Source: Deltaproteobacteria bacterium (GTDB lineage Bacteria > UBA10199 > JACPAL01). From it: DNA of 64,000 nt. Positions 53,290 to 63,124 of the stretch are shown here, piece after piece. A program made the position numbers and the translations under genes. The notes below the pieces were generated by a model. It worked only from the letters and a program-made list of their open reading frames with translations, was not told the DNA's origin and searched no databases. Position 1 is the first letter of the stretch. The number at the start of each line of letters is the position of its first letter. Location of the stretch: NCBI GenBank assembly GCA_016180855.1, contig JACPAL010000009.1:62001-126000 (forward strand), given 5' to 3'.

Positions 53290-54594
53290 ATGAAGGCCTA
53301 CATCAAGACATTTGGCTGCCAAATGAACGAACAGGATTCCGAGGTGATGAAGGGGCTGTTAGCTCGCCAGGGGTATGAACAGGTGGCTAAACCGGAAGAG
53401 GCAGAACTGATCCTCATCAATACCTGCAGCATCCGGGAAAAATCATATCAGAAGGCGATGAGTACCATCGGCCGGAATTTTGCCGGTGCAATCGTTGGTG
53501 TTGCGGGTTGTGTCGCCTCCCAGGCGGGGGAAAAACTTCTAAAACGGTTTCAAAACGTCGACTTTGTTCTGGGGACGGATCAGATTCACCGCCTGCCGGA
53601 AGTTCTCGAGAGGGTGAAGGGAAACCATCAGAGAGTCGTTTATACCGATTTTCAGGACCTCTCTGATTATGAATTTCCGGTTCCTTTGACAAATTCCCAA
53701 ACAAAGCAGGTCAAGGCTTATGTCACGATCATGAAGGGGTGTGATAATGCCTGCTCCTTTTGCATTGTTCCTTTGACACGGGGAGGGGAGGTTTCAAGGT
53801 CCTCCCAGGAGATTCTGGAAGAGATCAGAGGGCTTCAAAGGAATGGGGTACGGGAGGTGATGTTGCTCGGGCAGAATGTCAACTCCTACGGTAAACGACT
53901 CTCTCCAAAAATCACATTTGCCGAACTTTTACGTCTTATTGAGGCGGGAACCTCTCTTGACCGGATCCGCTTTACGAGTCCTCATCCCAAGGATCTTTCA
54001 AAGGATCTTGTTCGGGAATATGGCCGAAACCGGAGGTTGTGCCCCCATATTCATCTCCCGGTCCAATCCGGTTCAAACAAAATTTTGAAAGCGATGCGAC
54101 GCTCCTACACCCGGGAGATTTATTTGAGAAGAGTTGCTGCCCTGCGGAAAGTTTGTCCGGATGTTGCAATCACAACCGATATGATCATCGGATTCCCGGG
54201 AGAGACAGAGCCGCAGTTTGAGGAAACATTGCAGTTGGTTGAAGAGGTCGGTTTTGACCAGAGTTATTATTTTGAATATTCGCCGCGTCCCGGCACCGAG
54301 GCGTTCCGTCTCGTGGATAATGTGCCGCAGGGAGTCAAAAAAGAGCGCCTCCAGAGGCTCCAGTTGTTGCAAGAGAGAATCAGTGAGGCAAAGAATCGTT
54401 TGAGAATCGGCAAGATTGAAGCTGTCCTCGTGGAAGGTCCCTCGCTTCAGGGAGGAGGACAGTTGAGCGGACGGACCCCTCACGGACGAATCGTAAATTT
54501 CGTTGGCCGGGAGCGGATGATCGGTGCTATAATCCCTGTTAAGATTCTGAAGGTGTCGCCCTATTCGCTGGGCGGGGAGGTCTCTGTTGATTGA
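53290..54594 (+). CDS. miaB: tRNA-2-methylthio-N6-dimethylallyladenosine synthase
   Basis: 434-residue radical-SAM methylthiotransferase modifying A37 of tRNAs that read UNN codons. The N-terminal cluster Cys are C10, C46 and C74; the radical-SAM Cys are C151, C155 and C158 (GCDNACSFCIVP). A C-terminal TRAM domain follows. The stop overlaps the TTG start of the DUF151 gene. The partner miaA is not in the window. Confidence 0.96.
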   Translation: MKAYIKTFGCQMNEQDSEVMKGLLARQGYEQVAKPEEAELILINTCSIREKSYQKAMSTIGRNFAGAIVGVAGCVASQAGEKLLKRFQNVDFVLGTDQIHRLPEVLERVKGNHQRVVYTDFQDLSDYEFPVPLTNSQTKQVKAYVTIMKGCDNACSFCIVPLTRGGEVSRSSQEILEEIRGLQRNGVREVMLLGQNVNSYGKRLSPKITFAELLRLIEAGTSLDRIRFTSPHPKDLSKDLVREYGRNRRLCPHIHLPVQSGSNKILKAMRRSYTREIYLRRVAALRKVCPDVAITTDMIIGFPGETEPQFEETLQLVEEVGFDQSYYFEYSPRPGTEAFRLVDNVPQGVKKERLQRLQLLQERISEAKNRLRIGKIEAVLVEGPSLQGGGQLSGRTPHGRIVNFVGRERMIGAIIPVKILKVSPYSLGGEVSVD

Positions 54595-55084
54595 AATGAA
54601 AGTCACCGGACTCACGATTGATCCGTTCACCAATATGCCGATTATCATCCTCAAAGATCTCGAGGAGAAAAACGCCCTGCCGATCTGGATCGGCCTCATT
54701 GAGGCATCCGCTATTGCGACGGAGCTCGAAAAAATCCAGCTTTCACGGCCGATGACCCACGATCTGATAAAAAACATTATGGGGGAGCTCAGGGTTCAGG
54801 TCGACCGTGTTGAGATTTGCGATCTGTGTGACAACACATTTTATGCCAGGCTTTACTTGAAGCATGACGGGAAGGAGTTTGACATTGATTCTCGGCCGTC
54901 TGATGCCATTGCCTTGGCCCTTCGGACGAATGCCCGGATTTATGTTGATAAAAAGGTGATTGAAAAATCCCGAAGCGTCGATTTGGCGAGGGGAGGGGAA
55001 GGCGAAAAGAAATTGAAGGAAGAGAAGTGGGCGGAGATATTGGAAGGGCTAAATCCAGAAGACTTCGGTAAATACAAGATGTGA
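54587..55084 (+). CDS. Bifunctional nuclease family protein (DUF151)
   Basis: 165-residue protein of the DUF151/BFN family: VTGLTIDPFTNMPIIILKD, LPIWIGLIEASAIATEL, and RPSDAIALALRTNARIYVD. Relatives have been described as RNase/DNase in plants, but the bacterial role is not established. The start is probably TTG 54587, 6 bases after GGGGAGG and overlapping the miaB stop; ATG 54596 has poorer spacing. It is followed 6 bases later by the carbonic anhydrase-like gene. Confidence 0.88.
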   Translation: MIEMKVTGLTIDPFTNMPIIILKDLEEKNALPIWIGLIEASAIATELEKIQLSRPMTHDLIKNIMGELRVQVDRVEICDLCDNTFYARLYLKHDGKEFDIDSRPSDAIALALRTNARIYVDKKVIEKSRSVDLARGGEGEKKLKEEKWAEILEGLNPEDFGKYKM

Positions 55085-55090
55085 CAGATT

Positions 55091-55606
55091 GTGCCCAAGA
55101 TTATTCCACACCATCAAATGATTCCTGAGATCGACCGCTCTGTTTTTCTGGCCGAGGGGGTGATTGTGATCGGCGACGTCAAGATCGGTGCTGATTCCTC
55201 CGTTTGGCCCAATACGATCCTCCGGGGAGATGTTCACTACATCCGGATTGGCAGAAGAACCAATATCCAGGATCTCTGTGTCGGACACGTTACGAGTGGC
55301 ACCTGGCCGCTCATTCTGGAGGATGAAGTGACGATCGGCCATCGTGTTATCCTTCACGGTTGTCATGTCAAATCGCGCTGCCTCATCGGTATGGGATCGA
55401 TCCTCATGGATGGTGCGGTGATCGGTGAGGAGTCGATTCTTGGCGCTGGTTCCCTTGTGACTGAAAAGATGATTATTCCGCCACGAACCCTTGCCTTGGG
55501 CTTTCCGGCCAAGGTAAAGAGGGAGCTTAAGGCAGAAGAGATCGCTTTTTTGAAGATTTCTGCCGACAACTATGTCCGGAATGCACAAAGCTACAGAAAC
55601 TCTTAG
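55091..55606 (+). CDS. Gamma carbonic anhydrase-like acetyltransferase-fold protein
   Basis: 171-residue left-handed beta-helix protein (hexapeptide repeats) of the YrdA/PaaY group. Metal-binding His are in VGHVTSG (about 59) and TIGHRVILHG (about 82 and 87), and NIQDLCVGH is the family motif. GTG start. Activity as carbonic anhydrase is known only for some members. The 3' end overlaps tilS by 35 bases. Confidence 0.9.
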   Translation: MPKIIPHHQMIPEIDRSVFLAEGVIVIGDVKIGADSSVWPNTILRGDVHYIRIGRRTNIQDLCVGHVTSGTWPLILEDEVTIGHRVILHGCHVKSRCLIGMGSILMDGAVIGEESILGAGSLVTEKMIIPPRTLALGFPAKVKRELKAEEIAFLKISADNYVRNAQSYRNS

Positions 55607-56549
55607 AGAAACGCTCAAAAGATGGTCTTTCTGGAGAGGGGGTGAGAGGCTCGGTGTTGCCGTCTCCGGCGGGATCGATTCGATGGTTCTCTTGCATATC
55701 GTTCGGCATCTCCCTCCCTCCGAGAGACCCAAAATTGACCTGTTACATTTTAATCACAAGCTGAGGGGGCGGGAATCGGATCTGGACGAGCGATTCGTGA
55801 GAAAAATCGGGCAGGAATGGGGAATCCCTGTTTCGATTGGCCATGCCCCGCGATGGGGGCGAAAAAACAACCTCCAGGAGAGGGCGCGATGGCTCCGCTA
55901 CGAATTTTTTCAAAAAGAGGCATGGCGGCTTAAATTGAAAAAAATTTTAACGGCCCATCAGGCAACGGATCAGGCAGAGACGTTCCTGATCCGATGGATT
56001 CAGGGGGCGGGATTGAAGGGACTTTGCGGAATCCCGCTGGTTAGGGAGGAGAGGGGTTGTCACTACTTAAGACCGCTTCTCCTTGTTCCGCGAGAGGAGA
56101 TCCGCGATTACGCCAAGAAATTCAAGATTCCCTATCGGGAAGACTCTTCAAATAAAGAAGGTAAATATCTTAGAAACAGGGTGCGTCGTCTTTTGAGTCA
56201 GTTGCACAAGATCAATCCCGGTCTCGATAATCGATCGTCGCTGAACGCCCTCCTTCTTCGAGCCGATGAGGATTTTTTGTCGTCACAGATTGAAACGCTT
56301 TTGCGGCCTTCAAGAAAAAAGTGGTGGTCTCTCACAGAGTATAAGAGGTTGCCCTCGGCCCTTCGTTATCGCCTTCTTGCGAGGTTCTCTGAGAGAGGTG
56401 CGGGCCGATCTTACCGCTTAAGCAGTGATTTTGTTCTGACACTGGATCATCTGTTAAATTCGTCGCGAAAGGAGCAGTCGCTTTGCCTGCCGGAAGGGAT
56501 TAAATTCCACAAAAAATTGGGAAGTTTTTGTTTTGTCAAAGCAGGTTGA
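55572..56549 (+). CDS. tilS: tRNA(Ile)-lysidine synthetase
   Basis: 325-residue N-type ATP pyrophosphatase that adds lysine to C34 of tRNA-Ile(CAU). PP-loop motif AVSGGIDSMVLLH (about 29-41), LLHFNHKLRGRESD, TAHQATDQAETFLIRWIQGAG, and RPLL...REEIRDYAK. The C-terminal part is short compared with the E. coli enzyme. ATG 55572 or 55581. It sits 37 bases upstream of ftsH, the usual neighbour. Confidence 0.93.
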   Translation: MSGMHKATETLRETLKRWSFWRGGERLGVAVSGGIDSMVLLHIVRHLPPSERPKIDLLHFNHKLRGRESDLDERFVRKIGQEWGIPVSIGHAPRWGRKNNLQERARWLRYEFFQKEAWRLKLKKILTAHQATDQAETFLIRWIQGAGLKGLCGIPLVREERGCHYLRPLLLVPREEIRDYAKKFKIPYREDSSNKEGKYLRNRVRRLLSQLHKINPGLDNRSSLNALLLRADEDFLSSQIETLLRPSRKKWWSLTEYKRLPSALRYRLLARFSERGAGRSYRLSSDFVLTLDHLLNSSRKEQSLCLPEGIKFHKKLGSFCFVKAG

Positions 56550-56585
56550 TTTGGCAATCATTTGATGTTACTTTTTGCATAACTC

Positions 56586-58502
56586 ATGAAACAGTCACAA
56601 AAAACCTTTGCACTTTGGGCACTTATCATCCTCCTCTCCGTCACGATTTTTCATTATATGGGGAATCGTCCGAGTCTTCAGAAGACGATTACCTTCAGTG
56701 AATTCCTCGATGCCATTTCAAAAAATCAGGTCGAGAAGGTGATGATACGGGATGAGGAGTATCTCGGCAACTTCAAGAAGGATTATCAGGAAGGGGCTGC
56801 GTTCGAGACGGTCGGTCCCGCCGAGAGTGAAAGGGCGTTGGAACTGTTGGCGCAGTCGGATGCTGTTCTTGAGTATAAACGGCGCCGGGAAACCCCTCTC
56901 TGGCAGCAGATTCTGATCTCCTGGCTCCCGATGATCCTCCTCTTCGGTTTCTTCTTTTTCTCCATGAGGCAGATCCAGGTTGGTGGAGGACGGGCGCTCA
57001 GTTTCGGGAGGAGTCGGGCACGGCGTCTCTCGGAGAGTCAGAAGAAGGTGACTTTTAAAGATGTGGCGGGTGTCGATGAGGCGAAGTACGAATTGGAGGA
57101 GATCATCCAGTTTCTGAAGGAACCGAAGAAATTTACGAAACTCGGTGGCCGCATTCCGAAGGGGGTTCTGCTTGTGGGGGCTCCAGGGACCGGCAAGACA
57201 CTCCTCGCCAAGGCGGTTGCCGGCGAGGCGGGCGCCCCGTTTTTTTCAATCTCCGGTTCTGACTTTGTAGAGATGTTTGTTGGCGTCGGGGCCTCGCGGG
57301 TTCGGGATCTTTTTGAACAGGGAAAAAAGAATGCCCCCTGCATCATCTTTATTGATGAGATTGATGCCGTGGGTCGTCATCGCGGCGCCGGTCTGGGTGG
57401 TGGTCATGATGAACGAGAACAGACTTTAAATCAGCTCCTCGTTGAGATGGACGGGTTTGAGTCGAATGAAGGGGTTATTATCATGGCGGCGACAAACCGC
57501 CCGGATGTCCTCGATCCGGCGCTTCTTCGTCCGGGTCGTTTTGATCGTCGTGTCGTCGTCAATCGTCCTGATCTGAAAGGTCGGGAAGAGATTCTCAAGG
57601 TTCATGCGCGGCGGACCGTGCTGGCGTCGGAGGTTGAGCTTTCAGTGGTGGCTCGCGGAACTCCCGGTTTTTCGGGAGCCGATCTGGAGAATCTCGTCAA
57701 CGAGGCGGCATTGAATGCGGCGCGGTATGACAAACCCTCTGTTGAAAAGATCGACTTTGAACTGGCGAAAGACAAGGTCCTTATGGGACTCGAGCGAAAG
57801 AGCATGATCCTGTCCGAGGAGGAGAAGCGACAGATTGCCTACCATGAATCAGGACATGCACTCATTGCCAAGCTCCTTCCCGGGAGTGATCCGGTTCACA
57901 AGGTGACGATCATTCCGCGTGGGATGGCGCTCGGGGTGACACAACAGCTTCCGATCGACGAGAGGCATATCCATTCCAAGACGTATGCCGAGAACCGGAT
58001 TGCCGTTCTCATGGGGGGGCGGTGTGCCGAGGAGTTGATCTTCAAGGAACAGACGACCGGTGCTGGAGATGATATTGAGAAAGCGACCGCGCTGGCCCGG
58101 AAGATGGTCTGTGAATGGGGAATGAGCGAGCTGGGACCTTTGAGTTTTGGTCAAAAGGAGCAGGAGATTTTTCTGGGGCGTGATTTTGCCCAGCATCAGG
58201 AATACAGCGAAAATACCGCGATCAGGATTGATGAACAGGTTTCCAGCCTCGTAAATCGTAACTACGAAAAGACCAAAAAAATTCTGGAAGAGAACCGTGC
58301 AACCCTTGACCGCTTGGCCAAGGCACTCCTGGAGTGGGAATCTCTCGATGGGGATCAGATTGATCGTCTGATCCGCAGTGAGGATCTCGGTCCCGTGGTT
58401 CATAAAACAACACCACCCCCGCAGAAGCCCTCAAAAATGCCCGAGGAGGCCAGGCCTGAGATACCTCCCGTGTCGGTTTTTCCAGGTTTCAGTAAGGCCT
58501 AA
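56586..58502 (+). CDS. ftsH: ATP-dependent zinc metalloprotease FtsH
   Basis: 638-residue membrane AAA protease. Two membrane helices (about 9-25 and 108-126) flank a short periplasmic domain. The AAA domain has GAPGTGKT Walker [12 protein letters not shown] Walker B, and the second region of homology [20 protein letters not shown]. The protease site is H-E-S-G-H (about 421). The C-terminus is Pro-rich. Degrades misfolded membrane proteins and regulators. Confidence 0.97.
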   Translation: MKQSQKTFALWALIILLSVTIFHYMGNRPSLQKTITFSEFLDAISKNQVEKVMIRDEEYLGNFKKDYQEGAAFETVGPAESERALELLAQSDAVLEYKRRRETPLWQQILISWLPMILLFGFFFFSMRQIQVGGGRALSFGRSRARRLSESQKKVTFKDVAGVDEAKYELEEIIQFLKEPKKFTKLGGRIPKGVLLVGAPGTGKTLLAKAVAGEAGAPFFSISGSDFVEMFVGVGASRVRDLFEQGKKNAPCIIFIDEIDAVGRHRGAGLGGGHDEREQTLNQLLVEMDGFESNEGVIIMAATNRPDVLDPALLRPGRFDRRVVVNRPDLKGREEILKVHARRTVLASEVELSVVARGTPGFSGADLENLVNEAALNAARYDKPSVEKIDFELAKDKVLMGLERKSMILSEEEKRQIAYHESGHALIAKLLPGSDPVHKVTIIPRGMALGVTQQLPIDERHIHSKTYAENRIAVLMGGRCAEELIFKEQTTGAGDDIEKATALARKMVCEWGMSELGPLSFGQKEQEIFLGRDFAQHQEYSENTAIRIDEQVSSLVNRNYEKTKKILEENRATLDRLAKALLEWESLDGDQIDRLIRSEDLGPVVHKTTPPPQKPSKMPEEARPEIPPVSVFPGFSKA

Positions 58503-58513
58503 CTCTATTTTTT

Positions 58514-59353
58514 ATGATCATTGGTGGTCGACAATTTGATTTCTCACGGAACTGTTACGTGATGGGGATCCTGAACGTCACGCCTGATTCCTTCTCCGAT
58601 GGCGGCCGTTTTATTGACCCCTCCCGGGCATTGGAACAGGCACTCAAGATGCAGGAGGAGGGGGCCGACCTTATTGATATCGGGGCTGAATCGAGCCGTC
58701 CCGGTTCCCAACCAACCTCTGCGACTGAAGAGGTCCACCGGCTCCTTCCGGTTATTCAAAGGATTCGCCCCCGCTTGAAAATTCCGCTTTCGGTCGATAC
58801 GCGCAAGGCGTCTGTCGCGGAAATCATGCTCAAAGAAGGGGTTGATATGGTCAACGACATCTCCGCTTTTTGCTACGATTTTCGGATGGCAGAGCTGGTT
58901 GCCCAAACGGGTGTGCCTTCTGTTCTTATGCACATGCGGGGGGAGCCCCAGACGATGCAGAAGGAGGTCCGCTATATCAATGTCGTCTCCGAAATCATTC
59001 ATTTTTTAAAGAAGCAGATCGAGATCGCCGTCTCGATAGGAGTCGATCGGGGGCGGATTTTGGTTGATCCCGGCATCGGATTTGGGAAGTTGGCGGAGCA
59101 CAACTTGGAGATCCTCCGTCGCCTCTCTGAATTTCGGCATTTGGAGGCGCCTGTCGTTGTGGGGGCCTCACGCAAAAGCTTTATTCGTCACCTTCTCGGC
59201 GTGGAGGATCCGCTCCATCCGGCTGTTCAGAATGGCTCCCAGGCGGTTGCGGCGATTGCTGCGATGAACGGAGCCTCTCTGTTACGCGTCCACAACGTGG
59301 CTCCGACCCGCCAGGTCTTGAAGATTGTTGAGGCACTTAAATCAGGGCGGTAG
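58514..59353 (+). CDS. folP: Dihydropteroate synthase
   Basis: 279-residue TIM-barrel enzyme joining p-aminobenzoate to the pterin in folate synthesis. Signature segments: MGILNVTPDSFSDGG, DIGAESSRPGSQ, SVDTRKASVAE, LMHMRGEPQTMQ, DPGIGFGK, and ASRKSFI. It is 11 bases after ftsH and before glmM, the common order. Confidence 0.97.
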   Translation: MIIGGRQFDFSRNCYVMGILNVTPDSFSDGGRFIDPSRALEQALKMQEEGADLIDIGAESSRPGSQPTSATEEVHRLLPVIQRIRPRLKIPLSVDTRKASVAEIMLKEGVDMVNDISAFCYDFRMAELVAQTGVPSVLMHMRGEPQTMQKEVRYINVVSEIIHFLKKQIEIAVSIGVDRGRILVDPGIGFGKLAEHNLEILRRLSEFRHLEAPVVVGASRKSFIRHLLGVEDPLHPAVQNGSQAVAAIAAMNGASLLRVHNVAPTRQVLKIVEALKSGR

Positions 59354-59405
59354 CTACAACTCCTGCTTGAAATCGGGGCGGGGACCATATAGAACCGGTA
59401 ACTCT

Positions 59406-60770
59406 ATGAACAATACCAAGGAGCGGTCTCTTTTTGGGACAGATGGGATCCGGGGGGTTGCCAATGAGTACCCGATGACCTCAGAGGTCGCCCTCTCTGT
59501 CGGAAGGGCACTGGCCTATTTCTTTCGTGGCAAGAAGCATCATCGAAAGGTCTTGATCGGGAAGGACACCCGGCTCTCGGGCTACATGATCGAGACGGCA
59601 ATCGCCTCCGGCGTCAGTTCCATGGGGGTCGATGTCCTTTTGGTTGGACCAATGCCGACCCCCGCCATTGCATTTTTGACGGGGGGCATGCGGGCGGACG
59701 GAGGGGTCATGATATCGGCCTCTCACAATCCGTTTCAGGACAATGGGATCAAACTGTTTGATGCCGAAGGGTTCAAGTTGAGCGATGAGGCTGAGAAACG
59801 GCTCGAGGAGCTGGTTTTTTCAGAGGAGCTCACAAAATCTCTTGCGTCGGCCTCCAGCGTCGGAAAGGCATTCCGTGTGGGAGAGGCAAAAGGGCGCTAT
59901 ATTGAGTACCTCAAGGGGACTTTTCCAAGGGATTTTGACCTGGAGGGGGTCAAGATTGTCATCGATTGTGCCCATGGGGCCTCCTATGAGATTGCCCCAA
60001 CCGTCTTTGAGGAATTGGGAGCGACTGTTTATCCCATTGGAGTTCTGCCAAACGGTACGAATATCAATGAAGGATGTGGTGCCATGAGGCCTACCCTTCT
60101 GCAGGAAGAGGTGAAGAGACGGGGGGCTGATTTGGGGATTGCGCTCGACGGGGATGGTGATCGGGCCGTCTTTGTGAATGAGAAGGGGGAGGTGGTTGAC
60201 GGCGATGCGATTCTTGCGATTTGTGGCGAGGATTTAAACGAGCGGGGGTTATTGAAGGGGAGCACGGTTGTCGCAACGGTCATGAGCAACATCGGACTCG
60301 AGGAATACCTTGGTCGATGCGGTGTCAATCTCGTCCGAACATCGGTGGGGGACCGGTATATTATGGAACGGATGAGGCGCGATGGATACCAGTTTGGAGG
60401 AGAATCGTCCGGGCACCTTGTCTTCCGCCAGTATTCAACGACAGGAGATGGTATCTTGGCCGGCTTGCAGCTCCTTGCTTTAGTGATGAGGCGGGAGAAG
60501 CCGCTTTCGGTATTGGCCGGACATTATAGTGCCTATCCGCAGGTTCTTAAAAATGTGCGAGTTCGGAAGAGAGTGGATCTCAATCTGTATCCCGCCATCC
60601 AGGGGAAAATTCAGGAGATTGGGAGGGTGTTGGGAAGAACGGGGCGTCTCCTTGTCCGTTATTCAGGGACTGAGCCGCTTGTTCGTGTGATGATCGAAGG
60701 TCGGGATGCAACACATATTGAGAGGATGGCACAGGAGATCGCCTCCTGTGTTTCAGAGCAGTTGTCCTGA
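59406..60770 (+). CDS. glmM: Phosphoglucosamine mutase
   Basis: 454-residue enzyme making glucosamine-1-phosphate for cell-wall precursors. Phosphoserine is in VMISASHNPFQDNG (about 100), the metal loop is DGDGDRAVF, substrate loop GESSGH, and the phosphate-binding end RYSGTEPLVRVMIEG. ATG 59406 gives the family N-terminus (RSLFGTDGIRG). A longer in-frame start at 59325 overlaps folP and is less likely. No cdaA lies between folP and glmM, unlike in many relatives. Confidence 0.96.
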   Translation: MNNTKERSLFGTDGIRGVANEYPMTSEVALSVGRALAYFFRGKKHHRKVLIGKDTRLSGYMIETAIASGVSSMGVDVLLVGPMPTPAIAFLTGGMRADGGVMISASHNPFQDNGIKLFDAEGFKLSDEAEKRLEELVFSEELTKSLASASSVGKAFRVGEAKGRYIEYLKGTFPRDFDLEGVKIVIDCAHGASYEIAPTVFEELGATVYPIGVLPNGTNINEGCGAMRPTLLQEEVKRRGADLGIALDGDGDRAVFVNEKGEVVDGDAILAICGEDLNERGLLKGSTVVATVMSNIGLEEYLGRCGVNLVRTSVGDRYIMERMRRDGYQFGGESSGHLVFRQYSTTGDGILAGLQLLALVMRREKPLSVLAGHYSAYPQVLKNVRVRKRVDLNLYPAIQGKIQEIGRVLGRTGRLLVRYSGTEPLVRVMIEGRDATHIERMAQEIASCVSEQLS

Positions 60771-60788
60771 TTTTCAGGGGTTAGAAAT

Positions 60789-61511
60789 ATGGCAAAACTG
60801 GGAGTCAATATCGACCATGTGGCCACGCTGCGCCAGGCGCGCGGGACACGCTATCCTGACCCGGTTGCCGCTGCTGTCCAGGCCGAGGAGGCGGGGGCCG
60901 ATCAAATCACCGTCCATTTAAGAGAAGACCGGCGTCATATTCAGGAGGCGGATGTCCGGATTCTCAAGCGGACCCTGCAGACGGAACTCAATCTGGAGAT
61001 GGCCCTGACCGAGTCGATGATTCGTTTTGCGAAGGAGGTTGGTCCTCACAGTGTGACCCTTGTTCCGGAAAAAAGGGAGGAGTTAACGACGGAGGGGGGG
61101 CTTGATCTTCTGAAGCTTCAGAGGCGGCTCCGTGACTCGGTGCCTGATCTCCAAAAATCGGGGATACGGGTCAGTCTTTTCATCAATCCTGATCGAACCT
61201 CGATTGAAATCGCAAAGGAATTGGGGGTTGATGCGATTGAGATTCATACGGGGCGTTATGCCGAGGTGACTTCCCCATCGGAAGTTGAACAGGAACGGGA
61301 GGTTTTAAGGGAATCGGCGAGGCTGGGACATTCCCTTGAGCTTTGGGTTGCCGCCGGACATGGATTGAACTATCAAAATACAGCCCCCGTTGCGGCGATT
61401 TCAGAAATTGTCGAATTCAACATTGGTCATGCAATTATCGCTCGCGCCCTGTTTGTCGGGATAGGGCAGGCGGTACGTGAAATGAAAAAGATTGTTGAGG
61501 GAAGGACATGA
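60789..61511 (+). CDS. pdxJ: Pyridoxine 5'-phosphate synthase
   Basis: 240-residue TIM-barrel enzyme of the DXP-dependent vitamin B6 pathway. It begins LGVNIDHVATLRQARG and has VTLVPEKREELTTEGG, INPDRTSIEIAKELG, IEIHTGRYAE and the final EFNIGHAIIARALFVG. The stop overlaps nnr by ATGA; acpS, often next to it, is absent here. Confidence 0.97.
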   Translation: MAKLGVNIDHVATLRQARGTRYPDPVAAAVQAEEAGADQITVHLREDRRHIQEADVRILKRTLQTELNLEMALTESMIRFAKEVGPHSVTLVPEKREELTTEGGLDLLKLQRRLRDSVPDLQKSGIRVSLFINPDRTSIEIAKELGVDAIEIHTGRYAEVTSPSEVEQEREVLRESARLGHSLELWVAAGHGLNYQNTAPVAAISEIVEFNIGHAIIARALFVGIGQAVREMKKIVEGRT

Positions 61512-62986
61512 GAATCGCGACACGGGAAGAGATCCTCAAGGCAGACCAGCTTGCTTCTACCAAATACAAGATTCCGGAGTCTCTCTTGATCGACAAGGCT
61601 GGAACGGGGGCGGCCGAGGTTGTCCTAAAAAAATTCCCTTCCCTCAAGCGTGTCCTCGTTGTGGCGGGAAAGGGAAAGAATGGAGGAGATGGCCGGATTT
61701 TCGCCAAACGGCTTAAAGAAAAGAGCATCGACTGCCATCTCTTGTCCTGGTTTGATTCACAGAACAACTGGAGACAGCTGATTCAGGACTCCGATCTGAT
61801 TGTGGATGCGCTCGTGGGGGTTGGTCTTTCAAAGCCGTTGAAAGGAAGCGAGAAGGAGCTTGTTGAAACGATCAACCAGTCATGCAAAAAAGTGGTGGCG
61901 CTTGATATCCCGTCGGGCCTGTCGGCCGATCAGGGAAGGGCTTGTGGTGTCTCCATTAGGGCCGATCTTACCTGTACCTTTGGACTGCCGAAGGTTGGGC
62001 TTTATATTGGGGATGGTCCTGATTACGCCGGTAAGGTCGTTTCGGTCGATATCGGTTATCCCTCCTCGCTTCTTGACGAGGTTGGAATTCGTGGACGGGT
62101 TATTTCACCTGAGGATTTCAGCTCTTTCTTAAGACCACGTCGTGCGGATAGTCACAAGGGGAGCTACGGCCATTTTCTTTTAGTGGGTGGATCGACAAAC
62201 CGCCTGGGGGCCCCTTTAATGGCGGCTCGGGCGGCGCTTCGGACCGGGGCAGGACTCGTGACGCTCGCGCTTCCTGATCGTTGTTATCAAAAGATTCCAC
62301 GTGGTCTTCTCGAGGTGATGTACGAACCGCTCCCTTCGAGTCCCGTGGGACGACTGACCGTCAAGGCGCTTAAACCGCTTGTTGATTTGATGGAGGAAAT
62401 GGGGTGCGTCGCGATCGGTCCGGGGCTCGGGGTCACTCCGGATATCCGTAAAATTGTGCTGGAGGTGATCAAAAAAGGAAATTCACCGGTTGTTCTGGAC
62501 GCGGATGCGATCAATGCCCTGGAGAGGGTCGTTGATGAACTGAGGCGAGTTCGCAAGCCTCTTGTTTTGACACCTCACCCGGGGGAGATGGGGCGGCTTG
62601 CCGGAAAGTCGTCGGCCGCCGTTCAGGAGGATCGCCTGGGGACCGCCAGAGATTTCGCAAAGCGATACGGTTGCCATCTCGTTTTGAAGGGGGCGGGAAC
62701 AATCGTTGCGACACCCGAAGGGGATTATTATGTGAACCCGACCGGAAATCCCGGCATGGCGACGGCCGGGATGGGGGATGTATTGACTGGCATGTTGGGG
62801 GCCCTTATTTCAGGGGTCTCAACCGGCGCAATGGAGGGGGCACTTCTTGAGGCGATTTTGGGTTCTGTGTACCTTCATGGGCTTGCGGGTGATAAGGTTC
62901 GCGGTCGACTGGGGGATCGTGGTTTTCTGGCCTCGGATGTTATTGAAGAGATTCCTCTTGCCTTTCGGGAATTGACAGGATGTTGA
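61508..62986 (+). CDS. nnr: Bifunctional NAD(P)H-hydrate epimerase / ADP-dependent dehydratase
   Basis: 492-residue repair enzyme for damaged NADH and NADPH. N-terminal YjeF_N epimerase domain: VAGKGKNGGDGRIFAKRL, VDALVGVG, LDIPSGLSAD. C-terminal carbohydrate-kinase-like dehydratase: HKGSYGHFLLVGGS, VTLALP, LTPHPGEMGRL, LKGAGTIVATPEG, and GMATAGMGDVLTGMLGAL. The final codons and stop (ELTGC-stop) lie inside the left arm of a palindromic repeat. Confidence 0.96.
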   Translation: MRIATREEILKADQLASTKYKIPESLLIDKAGTGAAEVVLKKFPSLKRVLVVAGKGKNGGDGRIFAKRLKEKSIDCHLLSWFDSQNNWRQLIQDSDLIVDALVGVGLSKPLKGSEKELVETINQSCKKVVALDIPSGLSADQGRACGVSIRADLTCTFGLPKVGLYIGDGPDYAGKVVSVDIGYPSSLLDEVGIRGRVISPEDFSSFLRPRRADSHKGSYGHFLLVGGSTNRLGAPLMAARAALRTGAGLVTLALPDRCYQKIPRGLLEVMYEPLPSSPVGRLTVKALKPLVDLMEEMGCVAIGPGLGVTPDIRKIVLEVIKKGNSPVVLDADAINALERVVDELRRVRKPLVLTPHPGEMGRLAGKSSAAVQEDRLGTARDFAKRYGCHLVLKGAGTIVATPEGDYYVNPTGNPGMATAGMGDVLTGMLGALISGVSTGAMEGALLEAILGSVYLHGLAGDKVRGRLGDRGFLASDVIEEIPLAFRELTGC

Positions 62987-63100
62987 TAAAGGCCCATCTG
63001 CGGCGTTGCCTGCTTCGCCCACAATCCTCACGTACCTACAAGTACGCTCCGGTTGCGCTCTTGCAGGTGCCTTGCATCTGGACCTTTCTCAACATCCTGT
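62975..63100. repeat. Palindromic repeat, family of two, copy 2
   Basis: Outer arms ACAGGATGTTGA (62975-62986) and TCAACATCCTGT (63089-63100). The interior matches copy 1 at 53130. The arm difference (GATGTTG here against GATGATG) is matched on the other side (CAACATC against CATCATC), so pairing is kept. Confidence 0.9.
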
Positions 63101-63124
63101 GAGAAAGGGAGATGTGCCAATAGA

